Shown here: positions 24,875-37,439 of the stretch, one piece after another
Numbering within the stretch: the first letter of the stretch is position 1
Layout: each line of letters starts with the position of its first letter
DNA from: Owenia fusiformis
Taxonomy: Eukaryota > Annelida > Polychaeta > Sabellida > Oweniidae
Direction: 5' to 3'
Assembly: GCA_903813345.2 (NCBI GenBank)
Contig: CAIIXF020000009.1
Span: 14,088,347 to 14,152,346, forward strand
DNA length: 64,000 bases
Translations under genes and position numbers: made by a program
Notes under the pieces: generated by a model
What the model was told of the DNA's origin: nothing
Databases searched by the model: none
The model's input: the letters and a program-made list of their open reading frames with translations, nothing else

Positions 24875-25967
24875 CGAGGGGTGATCCAAAAGTTTTGGAC
24901 GCCCCGCTCTAACTTTGCTATTTTCTGATATAATTGCACGAAACTTTCAGATAATAAAGATTAACATCTTAGCAACTTTGTGTATAAGTTTCAACAGAAA
25001 ATAATATATTTTAGCTTTTTGGTCAAGATTTTTTAACACTGGGTCCCTGCCACCCGGAACGGTATTTAAATATTGCAAATCACGTCACAACTGTTATAAT
25101 ATGGCAAATACTTTAGGTGCGGGTGCACAACCTAACACCAGTCATTATATGAGAGACTTTCCGATTTTCAATCTGAGTGCCATCTGCCATCATCATCTTC
25201 ACATATTAAGACCTACTTTTCAACATATTTTCCACGAATTTGAACCCATCTTTCATACCTCTTTACCAATGAATGGAAGCCATTTATGAAACCGCCATTC
25301 CTTATGTGATACAAATGCTGCTGGAGTGCCACTCTAAACCTCATCCAATGAGTAAAAAAACATTTTCTTTCAACCCTCCTTTCAACTTCGAGAAAAGGAA
25401 GAAAATCACACGGAGCCATATCTAGACTGTATTGTGCATATGGTAGCTGCTAAAGGTCAATAATAGTGAAAATATCTTGTAGTATTCTTTGTTCCACTTT
25501 GATTTCTTTCATGTTCTGCATTTCAGCAGCCATTTTGGAGCAAAAATGATACCAGAATGAGGATTGCTTGTCTGATGTCATTTTCTTAGAATTTGACATA
25601 TATGATCATTGTCATATGTGACATTATAATTAAAACACAATTAATTGGTTGCCTAGTAAGAAAGGAAGTAAACTAACATGGTTTAACATTCACAATTCAA
25701 AGAAAGACAGTGGTCAAGACTTGCGAAACAAGTCAAATGGCGGCAACATTTAAGGCTGAAAGTTGTCATGTGTGAAAACCGTTCCGGGTGGCAGGGTCCC
25801 CATATTAAAAACTGTCTAGAAAACTACATAAAACATATCATTTCTCCATGAAATTAATACACAAAGCAGTTAGGTTGTTGGTCTTTATTATTGGAAAGTT
25901 TAAAGTAATTTTATCAAAAACCAACAAAATTAGAGCAGGGCGTCCAAGACTTTTGGATCACCCCTCG
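24875..25967 (-). mobile_element. Decayed mariner element inserted in the 25-bp array
   Basis: An element of 1093 bp is flanked by TA on both sides (24873-24874 and 25968-25969). Its long inverted repeats cover about 24875-25063 and 25778-25967. The outer ends read CGAGGGGTGATCCAAAAGT with few differences, and the inner ends contain CCCTGCCACCCGGAAC and its inverse. The matching minisatellite on both sides shows the insertion came after the array formed. The minus strand keeps part of a mariner transposase (see 25213-25560). The TA target, end sequence and protein remnant all support the mariner group. Confidence 0.92.
25213..25560 (-). pseudogene. Remnant of mariner transposase C-terminus
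   Basis: The open part (25213-25419) contains MAPCDFLPF, which corresponds to the conserved mariner block around the third catalytic aspartate (usually DLAPCDFxLF). It ends with LVKRYERWVQIRGKYVEK, the usual mariner ending of LxxRWxxCIxxxGxYxEK type. Upstream at about 25420-25445 the frame continues as QLPYAQYSLD, the expected PPYSPDLA-like motif, after an in-frame stop. The N-terminal DNA-binding region and the first two catalytic aspartates were not found, so it is an inactive, internally deleted copy. Confidence 0.8.
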
Positions 25968-26185
25968 TATACCCAAGAATATATGTAAATAGTATACCCA
26001 AGAATACATGTAAATAGTATACCCAAGAATACATGTAAATAGTATACCCAAAAATACATGTAAATAGTATACCCAAGAATATATGTAAATAGTATACCCA
26101 AGAATACATGTAAATAGTATACCCAAGAAAACATGTAAATAGTATACCCAAAAATACATGTAAATAGTATACCCAAGAATATATC
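25968..26185. repeat. 25-bp minisatellite, right part
   Basis: About nine further copies of the same 25-bp unit found at 24601-24874, continuing in the same orientation after the mariner insertion. The array ends with a truncated copy at AGAATATATCG. Confidence 0.95.
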
Positions 26186-29100
26186 GCACGCTATAATTGA
26201 CATTTTCAAAAAACAGCATCATAACAATGAGGATCTATCTCACAAGGTATTATAATATATTCACACATTCAAACCAAATCATAAGGGGCTTTGCTTTTAC
26301 TGTAGATAGTTGATAGTTATGCTGTAAAACCTCAGCCTATGATTTCAAAATATTGTTCAACCAGGAAGACCAAACTTTATTTGATGCTGCACTTTACCAT
26401 TATAGTTTTTAATGAGTAGTATTTGGAACTTTGGAAGGGAACGTAAATGATGGATGAGTATCGAACTAGAAAATAGAAAAATGATATTATGATATATTTG
26501 ATATACAATATATAGTTCATTATTAAAAGCTCCCTTGACCCCAGGCCAACATAAGCAACCTCGACAGGAATTATTTATTATATTATTACATCAGCATGGC
26601 AGCATGGTAATCAACTAATGGGAGGCGTTTGTAACTTCCTGTACACTCTGCCGTATTTGCAAAAACACTTAGGTAGGCTACAAATGATCTGCTGAGTAGT
26701 GTCCCATTGTCAAATCATAGAGCAGTATTGTATTATCTAATACAGTCGAAAAGTAACTTCATGTGATTAATCTCACCATCTTCTTACATTTTGATTCATT
26801 GCAAAAATATTGAACTTTTCAACTGAAGATTCTGGAGTAATTTAAAAGTGCATTTTTCATATGCTCGGATGCAATGTTGACATCTCACAACTGACGTCAC
26901 TAAACTTCAATCTTCAGAGACTTAAACGAGCGATTGGCTTATGATCTCTGGTCATATATTGGTTTAATGATAAGAACTAGCAAACGATTAAAGTAGATCG
27001 AGAATCTCTTCAGTCTAAGCATTAAGATGTTTTGTGTATTTTATTGATGTTTAAGACAGCTTCAATGGTTTTATTATGCTTTATGATAATTGTCTTGCAT
27101 AGGAATCATGCTAAGTTGACTTCATTTCTCTTGGAATAATAAAACGATCAGGTTTATATTTGGTTATCATTAAAAAATAATATTTAATTTTGTTATATCT
27201 ACATCTAAAGTGGTGATTTATTGTCTCCATCTTTTTTGTGATGGCATTTGTCGGTTGGTGTGCAGCAGCCAGTGTTTGGTGTCTGTAACAAATAGCAGGT
27301 GGTGACATTTTGCATGTTAATGTGTTGTATCATTTTTGGATAATCTTTTGTTTCTACTGTTTATATAATATTACCAGGAATGAGAATACCACATTCATAT
27401 TTTGATGAATCAACCAATTTGTTATTGAAGATTGAAAAATCACAGATCATAGCTAGTTGACTATTTTTTTCCAGTACGTTAAAGTCAGACAATTATTCTG
27501 TCCATGTCCCTCTTCTCATTTGCTGAACTCTGAGATTTGTTTGGATGCCAACTTGTCAAATGTTAATTAATGACACTTCCAAGCTACCAGTAATGATATA
27601 TTATAAGAGATTTACCAGTCCCGGGATTTGAACTCATTCAACTTCAGTGTTTACCTTTCTTGTATACATGTACATATATCTTTATCACTTATTTTTTTGC
27701 CTCTTTATAAGTCCTTCACAATATTTATCGTCTTAGCATTCTTGAGAAGTTAGTCATGTTTTACAGTAAGACATCATAAAACATTATACACACACAATGA
27801 AACTGGATTTTATTTTGTTCATAAATTTTCTTTTAGTATCAGTTTTATTTTCAGCTATCTCATGTACCACCTTGTAAATTGAAGAAATGGTATTTGCAAT
27901 CTCTCCATGCTGTTTTTTCATGAGTAACATACACGTTTGTTGAACCATAGGGTCAACCAATTATTGGGTCCTTGTTGGTGAAATGACTCCCATTTTTCAT
28001 TCAGAATGTTTGGAGCCTTACATTACAAAATCTTCTCTATCATGTCTAAAGTTAACTAGGAATTAGCATCTTAGGAGGAAATGGTTTCCTTGTTTGGACA
28101 TGGCTTATCTTCTGCTTGAATTTTGGAGAGAAATTTTGTTTTTAGATTTAAACACCTTTCTCATCAATTCTTTTTTCCTGACAGGCAGTTCATGATACCA
28201 CTCAGTATCTGTAACAAATGGCAGGTGGTGACATTTTGCATGTAAATGCCTTGTTTCATGCTACTTCACTATGTATTTGAAATCATGAAATGAGTGACTG
28301 AGATAATTGTTTGAAGCTCATTTCTTTTATCTTTTGTTTCTATTTTCTCTCCTTTTCCGGGTTCCCATTTATTATTATATGCAGCTAATCTATACAAACA
28401 AAGATATTGTTCTGTATCAATTTAGATATTTTATAAATTATTCATTTAATAATTTATTTATTTTTATCCGCAACTAATGTTTGAATACCGTGAATATTAT
28501 TCTCTTGGAATGGAATCAAAATAGATTTAGAATATTAAAATAATGTATGTCATCCTGTTTCAGAAAAAGTGGTTTAACAGATCCCTGTTGCTAAATGTCA
28601 GTTGTTTTCATGGAATAAATAGCATAGAGTTTCATAGTTGGGGTGGAATATGGATTTTATTCTGTTAGATAATGACCAATAATTAAATCAGTCACTACTG
28701 ACTCACTATATAGTTGAATAGATATACTTCTATATTTGATCAAATATCTCTTTCTTTCTTTCAGAAAATTGAATTAGGATTATAAGGGAACCATTCCACC
28801 ATTTTTAAAAGATTTTTTATAACATTTTAGACTCTATAGTCTTTGTTGAAAAAAAGTGGAAAAATAACAAGAAAATATCCTTAGATTACACTTTTTCTCA
28901 TAAACATGTCATTGATGAAGCGAAAGATTGAAAGAAAGTTGAACTTCTCAGTGGTTAAACCATTCTAGAACTTAGACTTCGGTAAGATTTCAAATCAATG
29001 TAACAAAAGATCTGAGATTTTTGTCTGTCAATGTTATATCATGCCTCAAAATATAATCATATTCCTGCTCTTCCATTAAATAACACCTCTACGATGCATA

Positions 29101-31239
29101 TGTAATTACTATATAGAGGTTTTGCATGGTAAAATACAATCTTCAATTTTTTCTAATATGCATATTATATTAGCTTTTAATTAAACTACTGTATGGTTCG
29201 TGCTAGTATATGCTATATTCTGCTAAAATACATCACTCTTCTGTTCAACAAAAAACATTCAAAACTCACATCATTTGAACAGTGTTAGTTAATTCAAACT
29301 TCTAATGGTTTTCCTTATACATGTATGATAAACACAATCAAATATAACACATTCAAATTAATTATTAGTGATAAGTTTGGCCTTCACATTTTACTTATCA
29401 ACACATGAAGCATAGTGACATTGGTCATCCGAAGTTATTTACATGGTATTTCAAGGTACACTATCTCTAGCAAGGTATATACCTGTATATTCAGGTTAAA
29501 TTCATGTAAAAAGATAACAGTATGTGGAGACTATAGAATTTCTCAAATGAGAAATAAGCTTATTTTACGATTATTTACAGTGAACCACAATCTAAATCTT
29601 CAATCTTTTAATGTAAATGTTTTTCTTTTCCTTTTTAAAAGTTGTGTTTTAAACTCCAAAAGAAATTCTTCCTCCAATTAATCATAATTTTTAATGTAAA
29701 TATTTTTCTTTTCTTTTTTAATAGTTGTGTTTTAATCTTCCAAAACATTCTTCCTCCAATTATTGAATGTTAGAATTATGTCCCTCAACTGTAAATCTCA
29801 CCCTGCTGTTCCACATTACAGTGTCAAGGTATATAATTATAATAGTCAACCCCTGTTTACTAAGCTGTCTTACCTTGGCTTGGAGAAGTTGTCTTAAATG
29901 ATGCTATATAACACCTGTATCTAATTCACCTGTCTAACCTGCAAATCCTCTACAATTCTGCTCTATCTCCTTACTGTGCCTTTCTATTTCAATTGTTTCT
30001 AAGTACCATGTGTACACAACCGCTTAATGAAATATTAAACTCAAACATTATCCAAACAAATGTGATATTGAATATGGTTGTACCTATAACAAGATTACAT
30101 CATTGGCTATGCAACACCAAGAGCTCTCAGAACTCTGTGGGGGATTCAGAAATTCCCTTATTGCTTTATCTTTAATTGAAAAAATCATTTCTTTATTTTA
30201 ATACTTATAAAATTTCTGATTCAGCAAAAGGTTGATATAAGTGAGGATTATAATTTACAAGAAGTATGAATGTGGAAGCAATGGATAAAGAATCTAAATG
30301 TTGAAAGCATCATTTCAATAATCAGGTCAATATATTCCATAATAACAATCCCATTTAATGTCTTTAAAAGATATGGCATTTCACATCAAACGTTGAAGTA
30401 TTTGAAAATTTTAGGTGCATAAATGTATAATTGACCTATAACCTTAAAATTGAAGCATTTTAAATTAAATAAAGTTTAGAACTGGTTAATTTTTAAAAAT
30501 GTGCATAATAAGGAATGCAACGAGCATTGAAGATAATGCGAAATTGCAACATTTTAAAAATGTTGCAATCATTTAGCACCCCTTTGACTTGTTTAATACA
30601 CTTAAGTGTTATCAGCAAACATTGTTCCTGTGAATGTTCCATGTTCCGACCTGGGAAATCTCAGGGAAGTGCTTGACTCTGCTAAGTCTATACTATGAAG
30701 GTGGGAATTCCTCATAGAGCTTTGGTAATTTCTGTTAATTACTGATAGTGACGTCAATTAATAGAGGGGGTGGAGTACATGATGAATTACACTTTGATTC
30801 TAGTGTTCGATATGGCATCAAGAGACAATGTGGGTGAGAGAGTAGTTGATATGGAACACATATTGGTACAATTAGAAACTGATTATACAAGCAGTCTTTT
30901 TAATTTGTTATGTTATGGCATGGTATTGTGTGCAGAAGAATACCTTTTAGCATATCGATTAATCATTTCTGTTCTGCCAAAAACCGTTTTGTTCAATAGA
31001 AAATGAAAAGCCAGTTATATGTACTTATAATATCTTTTTACCATTTCACACTTTGGACAAGAAAATTGATAAGGAAATGTGTTATGTCAGGGCATATCTC
31101 ATAGGTTGGAGGTTAATAGAGGAAGCAATTATGTTTAAGGTGTTAGAACACGTCATTCGTCATCAAGACATGATAGACTGTGATTGGCAAACTTCTAGCT
31201 CTTAAAGTCCTGTATTATTCATTTGTATGACTCACCTGT
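26186..31239. other. Long gene-free stretch
   Basis: No coding exon could be supported. Two near-identical segments of about 55 bp (CTGTAACAAATRGCAGGTGG then TGACATTTTGCATG) lie in the same orientation near 27279 and 28204; their GGTGGTGACA matches the end of the element at 42711-43122. A tandem duplication with an 83-bp period lies at about 29606-29765. The plus-strand frame 30770-31006 has no recognisable domain. Confidence 0.45.
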
Positions 31240-31915
31240 CTCCCTGTAGGACTCACATATATTACTCAATTGTAGAACTCACATATATTACTCATCTGTA
31301 GGACACACATGTGTTACTCAATTGTAGGACTCACGTGTATTACTCAACTGTAGGACTCAAATGTGTTACTCAATTGTAGGACTCATGTGTATTACTCATC
31401 TGTAGGACTCACATATATAACTCAATTGTAGAACTCACATATATTACTCATCTGTAGGACATACATGTGTTACTCAATTGTAGGACTCACGTGTATTACT
31501 CAACTACAGGACTCAAATGTGTTACTCAATTGTAGGACTCATGTGTATTACTCATCTGTAGGACTCACATATGGTACTCATCTGTAGGACTCACATATGG
31601 TACTCAACTGTAGGACACACATATGTTACTCAACTGTAGGACACACATGTGTTACTCAATTGTAAGACTCACATGTATTTCTCAACTGTAGGATTCACAT
31701 GTATTACTCAACTGTAGGACTCACATGTATTACTCAACTATAGGACTCACATGTATTATTCAGCTGTAGTACTCAAATGCATTAGTCACCTGTAAGACTT
31801 ACATAACTCAACTGTAGGACTCATATGCATTTCTTAAGTGTGGGACTCATACATATTACTCAACTGTGGGACCTAGATATATTACTCAACTGTAAAACTC
31901 ACATATATTGCTTCC
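31240..31915. repeat. 26-bp minisatellite (ACTCAACTGTAGGACTCACA type)
   Basis: About 26 tandem, moderately diverged copies of a 26-bp unit, ACTCAACTGTAGGACTCACA then TGTATT. Variants include CATCTGTAGG, AATTGTAGA and ATATGGT. Copies near 31320-31420 and 31480-31580 resemble each other as blocks, suggesting a higher-order duplication. Confidence 0.9.
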
Positions 31916-33410
31916 TATTAGGATTTGCCGGTATCATTCCCATGATGTTCTTGATCATATCTCAATTATCTCTGTTCATTGTTTGTAGAACTTGCCCGTT
32001 TCACTGACATTTACTACTGACGTACTTATATGAATTCATGTTACTGCTTATTTTCCATAAATACTACTTGTGCTTTTTGTAGGTTTTTGACATTTTACTT
32101 AATGTACAATATGTGAAATTAATTTTTTTAAATTAGGAAAGATAATTATAATAGACATTTCAGAATATAGTTAGTTTAGATTTAATAATGATTGTCAAAA
32201 TTCTATGAGAGTCACATCTGACATTCTGGGTTCCTAAGGCATTTTCTTCATAAAATAGACATCTGTCATTAATTGTGGCAATTCTAGAACATGCTACCGG
32301 AAATGCTAATCATAAAGTTATTTACTTTGGCCTAAATGTCTATAGTTTATAGTGATGATTTTTATGAGGGATTATTTACTAATCTGTCTTATATAATGCA
32401 GTGCTAAATAGTATTTTCTATTTTCCATTTTTACTCTGCGTGGTGATCACATTGATTTCAAACTATGTTATTCAAAATACAAAAACATGTTGAAATGTGA
32501 ATGTTACAATTACATGCAGAGCTTGTTAAGTAAATTAATAACGGAAACCATGGAAATTAAGGACCAATGAAACGGGCTGATCACTGATTAATACTTACTG
32601 ACCAGTGAATTAAGTTAATGTGTGGGTATGAAATTCCCTGATTAATATCCCAATAGCGTTGTCCTATGATCTGATTCCTTCTCCTTTAACTATAACGAGA
32701 CCTGGTCAATTATCTGTGAGGATTATATGGCTCAATAGAGCCTTTAACATTGATTGTTTTCCATCTAACTCTGAATACTGACACATAACCTTACCTGACC
32801 ACTAGTGATACATGAGACATATGTTGATTTACCTGTTATTTTACTCCAAATTACTAATTCTAAACTCTCAGAACAAATATCATGTTTTCATAGATCTTAG
32901 GTGTTTATTTGCCTGTCAAATTATGTTTACAACTCCCAGTATTAATATGACCAACTGACCTTGTGTAACACTGCTTAGGGGAGTTCTGACACAAGGTCTT
33001 ATGGGATTGATATGCTCCTCATATGTAAAACATTTAAAGCTAATTAATCTTGTGTTTCCATGGTCAGTCAGATGATGGTACATGACATGAAGTATGTGGA
33101 GTTTATCTTGCAGTTCCTTTTAAATTATATTCATTTCACATGTATTTGACTGCTTTTAAAAACTTTTAAATTCTAGTGCACAATTAACATTCTAACCAAG
33201 TAAAATGCTTTTTGCCATGAACATGATAATGATTGATATTTCTCAAATTATGAGACTTCTGAATTAATATTCTGATGCTCAATATGGCTTTCTATTTGCA
33301 ACTTCATCTTAAAACTGAAAGGAGTGGAGATAACTTGATTTATCATGATGTGATTTAAATGTTTATTCTCATTTCAGGAATGTAAAGTTCCAGTCATCGT
33401 GATATTCAAC
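31916..33410. other. Gene-free stretch
   Basis: AT-rich sequence between two minisatellites. No exon, RNA gene or transposon end recognised. Confidence 0.4.
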
Positions 33411-33880
33411 TCTGTCACATCTCATTCTCACGTCTCATTGTCACATCTCCACGTCTCTGTGCCACTTATTCTCACATCTCTCCGTCACATCTCATTCTCA
33501 CATCTCTTTGCCACATCTCATTCTCACATCTCTCTGACACATCTCATTCTCACATCTCCCTGTTACTTCTCTTTCTCGCATCTATCTGTCACTTCTCATT
33601 CTCACATCTCTCTGTCACTTCTCATTCTCACATCTCTCTGTCAGTTCTCTTTCTCACAACTCTCTGTCACTTCTCATTCTCACATCTCTCTGCCACATCT
33701 CATTCTCACATCTCTCTGTCACTTCTCTTTCTCATATCTCTCTGTCACATCTCATTCTCACATCTCTCTATCATGTCTCATTCTTACATCTCTCTGTCAC
33801 ATCTCATTCTCACATCTCTCTGTCATGTCTCATTCTTGCATCTCTCTGTCACATCTCATTCTCACATCTCTCTTGCAACA
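33411..33880. repeat. 26-bp minisatellite (pyrimidine-rich CATCTCATTCTCA type)
   Basis: About 18 tandem copies of a 26-bp unit, CATCTCATTCTCACATCTCT then CTGTCA, with a strong strand bias of C and T. Because three units make 78 bp (26 codons), an open frame of 169 codons runs through it with a 26-residue internal period. That frame is a product of the array rather than a gene. Confidence 0.95.
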
Positions 33881-34504
33881 CAAGATGAAAGTCCATGGTT
33901 TACCATGATGACATGCAAAGTCTCAGCGTGCTTATTGAAAAGAAAAAGTTACTAAATCATAGTGTTTACACATTTTTAGATTGACCTAATGTATCATCTT
34001 TAATTGGTAAATACCAGCTTGTTACCTTAAAATTGGAGTCAGAATGTTACTTTAACATCTGGAGCAACTTTTTAATCATGTTTCCAGTTTCAGGTTGAAC
34101 CTAATTTGCCTAATTTGTAGCTCTGTTTCGTTTTACAATTGATGATGATGATTATGACATTGTCACAGCCGGGGTGTCACAGTAATGCATGAAGGATTAT
34201 GTGTCATAGGAACCCAGGAGCTCTCTTTGCGTTCTTACTGTACTCCCGAATGCAAATAGGTTTTATTAAGATAATCTCAAAAAATGTATAAAGGTTTATT
34301 CCTGGACATACAATTATTCAGGTCTACCACCATAACAGTAAAATGTTAAAGACTGACATTGCTCTAAAACACAATATTTTGACTTATTTTATTTTTACAT
34401 TAATATATAACTGACGACAACATTATTAATGCTTTAATTCTAGGTGATTATAAACTGTTTTTCTGCATAATATCAAAACACAACCATATAGTAAAAAAAT
34501 GAAA

Positions 34505-34575
34505 GTGTGGTGCTGGGATTCGAACCACAATCTACCGCTCTGGCCAGCGATGATTCTGACGCTAGACCACCATTA
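34505..34575 (-). tRNA. Degenerate tRNA-like sequence, possibly a SINE head
   Basis: On the minus strand the text TGGTCTAGCGTCAGAATCAT resembles the 5' half of glycine-type tRNA. It is followed by a possible anticodon stem ATCGC/GCGGT with an 8-base loop, a perfect internal promoter B box GGTTCGAATCC, and GCACCAC that pairs partly with GTGGT at the start. The T stem does not pair well and the loop has one base too many. It is most likely a tRNA pseudogene or tRNA-derived SINE rather than a working tRNA. Confidence 0.4.
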
Positions 34576-35087
34576 TATTTGTTATATTTTGTGAGTTATT
34601 TAGCGCATATGATTTTCCATGTTCTACATGTAATCGATATTCTAAACTTGGAAATCTTCGAAAAATCGAATGGCCGGTGAGCAGTCGAAGGAACTATCCT
34701 CTAAATGACACATTTATCATGAGTATTTATACACAATGTTTGCCCCATTTATTCATCATTGTATAGTCTCTCATTAAAGCTCAAAATATCACTAAGTACC
34801 TTTGGAACAACCCACGATTGCTTTTTCATGAGAGGCGCAGTTTTAAATGTAAGGGTCATTTTGCAAGATGTTTTAACTAGATACTCTTAGTTTAAGCAGT
34901 AAATAGAAAAGTTGTAATAAGTAATATTTATAAGTTCTGTTCTTTACTCTGTTGTTTATCACTATTATCTGGTGAACAAATGACCTCATGGGTACAATTA
35001 TTTTATTCATTAATTTATTTGAAGAAATGACCTCTTAAGTATGATTATTTCCCTGATTAATCCATCTGAGCACTGACCTGGGAACAT

Positions 35088-35200
35088 TTATGGACAGATA
35101 GGCACTGTACATACATTCACTGCATAGCCTTTTGTATGAGTTATGGACAGATAGGCATGATGCCATACATTCACTGCATAGCCTTTTGTATGAGTTATGG
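35088..35200. repeat. Tandem duplication of about 53 bp
   Basis: TTATGGACAGATAGGCA...CATTCACTGCATAGCC is present at 35088 and again at 35141; the second copy has a short change near GATGCCATACA. A third partial start, TTATGG, lies at 35195. Confidence 0.85.
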
Positions 35201-36209
35201 TCCATTCAGTCATCTTGATTTACAATATTTCAGTCATTCTTACCTTTCCAATGTTCCACAACTTGTTACTTTAACGGAACGTCAATGTAACAAAATGGAT
35301 GAATTTCCTGGTTACGAGTTTTTTGTTTTCTCGATTTAAACCTACTTTTAAGTCAAGTTGCAGATTATAATTTAGCACAAAGCTAGAAAATATAGAATAA
35401 GTTTCTTCGTTCAGTCAAAGTAACTAGTTGTGGAACAGTGCTATCTAGACCCTGTGGAAAGGGATAATGCCATTCAGTAGAGTACCAGCAGGCCGTAATT
35501 AAAGTGTCAGTATGGTTTTTCAAATTGGATGATAAAATATATTTCACAAATATCAAGAAACATTATGCCAGTAGTATAAGTCATACTTCATTTTTAGAGT
35601 TAAAGTCTAGAAGTGCGTATGAAATGATGATGTCATTGGAGATCCAAATCTCCATAAAGATCATGTGGTATTATCATGAAAATGAAATGAATTCCTTGTT
35701 TTATTGAATAAATGATAATTTTATTGAGCAAACACTTTTTTTAAATGGTTTCTAAACTAAAAAGGTGAAAATTGGTTGGTATTATTATAATTTGGGATAT
35801 TTGGGATTTGTTTCCCTGGTTGTACTGGTTTTTTTGATGTTTCATATTCATTGTTTTATTTTAATAAAGATTGGCCTGAAAAAAGATGAAGATTAACAAT
35901 GCTGTTTGACACTGTAATCAATATATTGGATATTCTAACATATATGAATATTTCTAATATAATTTAAAGTTTTCATCAAAATAGAAAAAAGTTGCGTTTG
36001 TCCTTAAAACCAGTAAACAGAACCAGAAACATCAATTAATTAATGATTTCTCCTATTCTAATATGCAAAATCCATTCAATTTAATTAATAAAATAACTGA
36101 CTTCACTAGCTAAATCAAATAAATGATGTTCAATGTCTCTGTTTGTCCATGGATTGAACAAGTTACATGGTTTAATTGGCTCAGCAATGTAAAACTGCAC
36201 TGACATGTA

Positions 36210-36699
36210 AGGGGCGGGGTCAAAATATCGATGTTCATATGGAGACGAAAGTAATTTCGTTTGGACAACAACCCCCCCACCCCCCCTCTAGACGAAAGCT
36301 TGGGTCACTTCAAAAAAACATTGATTTATGAGAGGCATAATCGTATCCTATTTGCCGGGTTATTATTACGGTGAATTAACACACGTTCGCAATTTAACTG
36401 CATTGAACTCTTCAAAAGGAGGAGGGAAAAGTACGGAATTTATTTGAAAAATGATCGAATTATCGTCTTTATCTACCGATATTTTGGACCTATCACACAA
36501 AAAACCTCACGAACTATTGAAAACAAGCCTTTTTATCAGAACATAGCGCCAGAAAAAGTGGGTAAGTCCAATTATTTTTTGTATATCAGATCCGAATTAT
36601 CGATGTTGTTTGGTCAACGAAAGTGCCCAAAAACCCCCTCCCCCCTCGCGAAAGTACTTTCCTCTCCATATGAACATCGATATTTTGACCCCGCCCCTA
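36210..36699. mobile_element. TIR element of about 490 bp (GGGGCGGGGTCAAAATATCG ends)
   Basis: The left end GGGGCGGGGTCAAAATATCG continues as ATGTTCATATGGAGA. The exact inverse TCTCCATATGAACAT then CGATATTTTGACCCCGCCCC forms the right end. C-rich tracts and CGAAAG text lie just inside both ends. No transposase is visible, so it is non-autonomous. The target duplication is unclear. Its GC-rich ends contrast with the AT-rich surroundings. Confidence 0.85.
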
Positions 36700-36874
36700 A
36701 AGTGGTAGAAATAAACAACTTCGCTGGATAGATATGAGGATACTTACATAATTAAAGATTAGGGAATTCTCTGATGAAATAGTTTTCACTGTGTTATGTG
36801 TTTCAATAAATTGTATGAGCATCATAACATATGTTTGAATTCATAAAAATAAAGTTCATAGAGTCATCAATTAA

Positions 36875-37249
36875 TTTAAGAAAGATTTTGCATTAGAACC
36901 ATATACAAAGTTAGACAATAAAAAATATAGATTAGCAATAAGTAGATTTAGGTTGAGTTCACATCAGTTAAAAATAGAAACAGGAAGACACACAAAGCCA
37001 AAATCCAAACCTGTAAATGAAAGATTATGTAATATATGTAATTGTGTAGAAGATGAATTTCACTTTATCATAAATTGTACAAAGCATTCTCAACACAGGC
37101 AAATATTTTTCAGCAAAATTTCTGAAACATTACCAAAATTTGATTTAAATAGTGATAATTTATTTACAAATATAATTTCAAGTGATAATACCATCGTACA
37201 ACGGCATCTTGGTAAATTTATATATCACTCATTTAACAATTTAGAATAG
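36875..37249 (+). mobile_element. 3' end of a LINE-type retrotransposon ORF (fragment)
   Basis: An open frame between stops of 124 codons. It contains RFRLSSHQLKIETGRH, then RLCNICNCVEDEFHFIINC, a C-x2-C...H-x4-C pattern. This arrangement (LR-x-GSH-x-L-x-IE-x-GR, then C-x2-C-x5-8-EDE-x-HF-x3-C) is what I know from the extreme C-terminus of many invertebrate non-LTR retrotransposon polyproteins. There is no reverse transcriptase domain nearby, so this is a 5'-truncated copy, as is usual for such elements. The following AT-rich 3' part includes AATAAA signals near 37408 and 37513. Confidence 0.75.
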
Positions 37250-37439
37250 TCAGCATATTTTGTACATCACACTTATTCTGCCTCTCTTGTATGCTTTCAA
37301 TATGCATATAGAATTTTTGTACATTACTTTGTAAATGTAGAAGTAGTTTTAGTTAGTCTTAGTGAGTAGTTGTGACTAATGTAATCATGTAATGATACAA
37401 TATGTCAATAAAAGTTATATATATAATAGAATAAATGTT

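Noticed and set aside
24422-24939. Three overlapping minus-strand frames with YYLHVFLGILFTC-type repeats (also at 25914-26222)
   Set aside because: They are translations of the 25-bp minisatellite in three frames, not membrane proteins.
33399-33908. 169-codon frame of SHSHISLSHLILTSL-type repeats
   Set aside because: Translation of a 26-bp array; the 26-residue period follows from three units per 78 bp.
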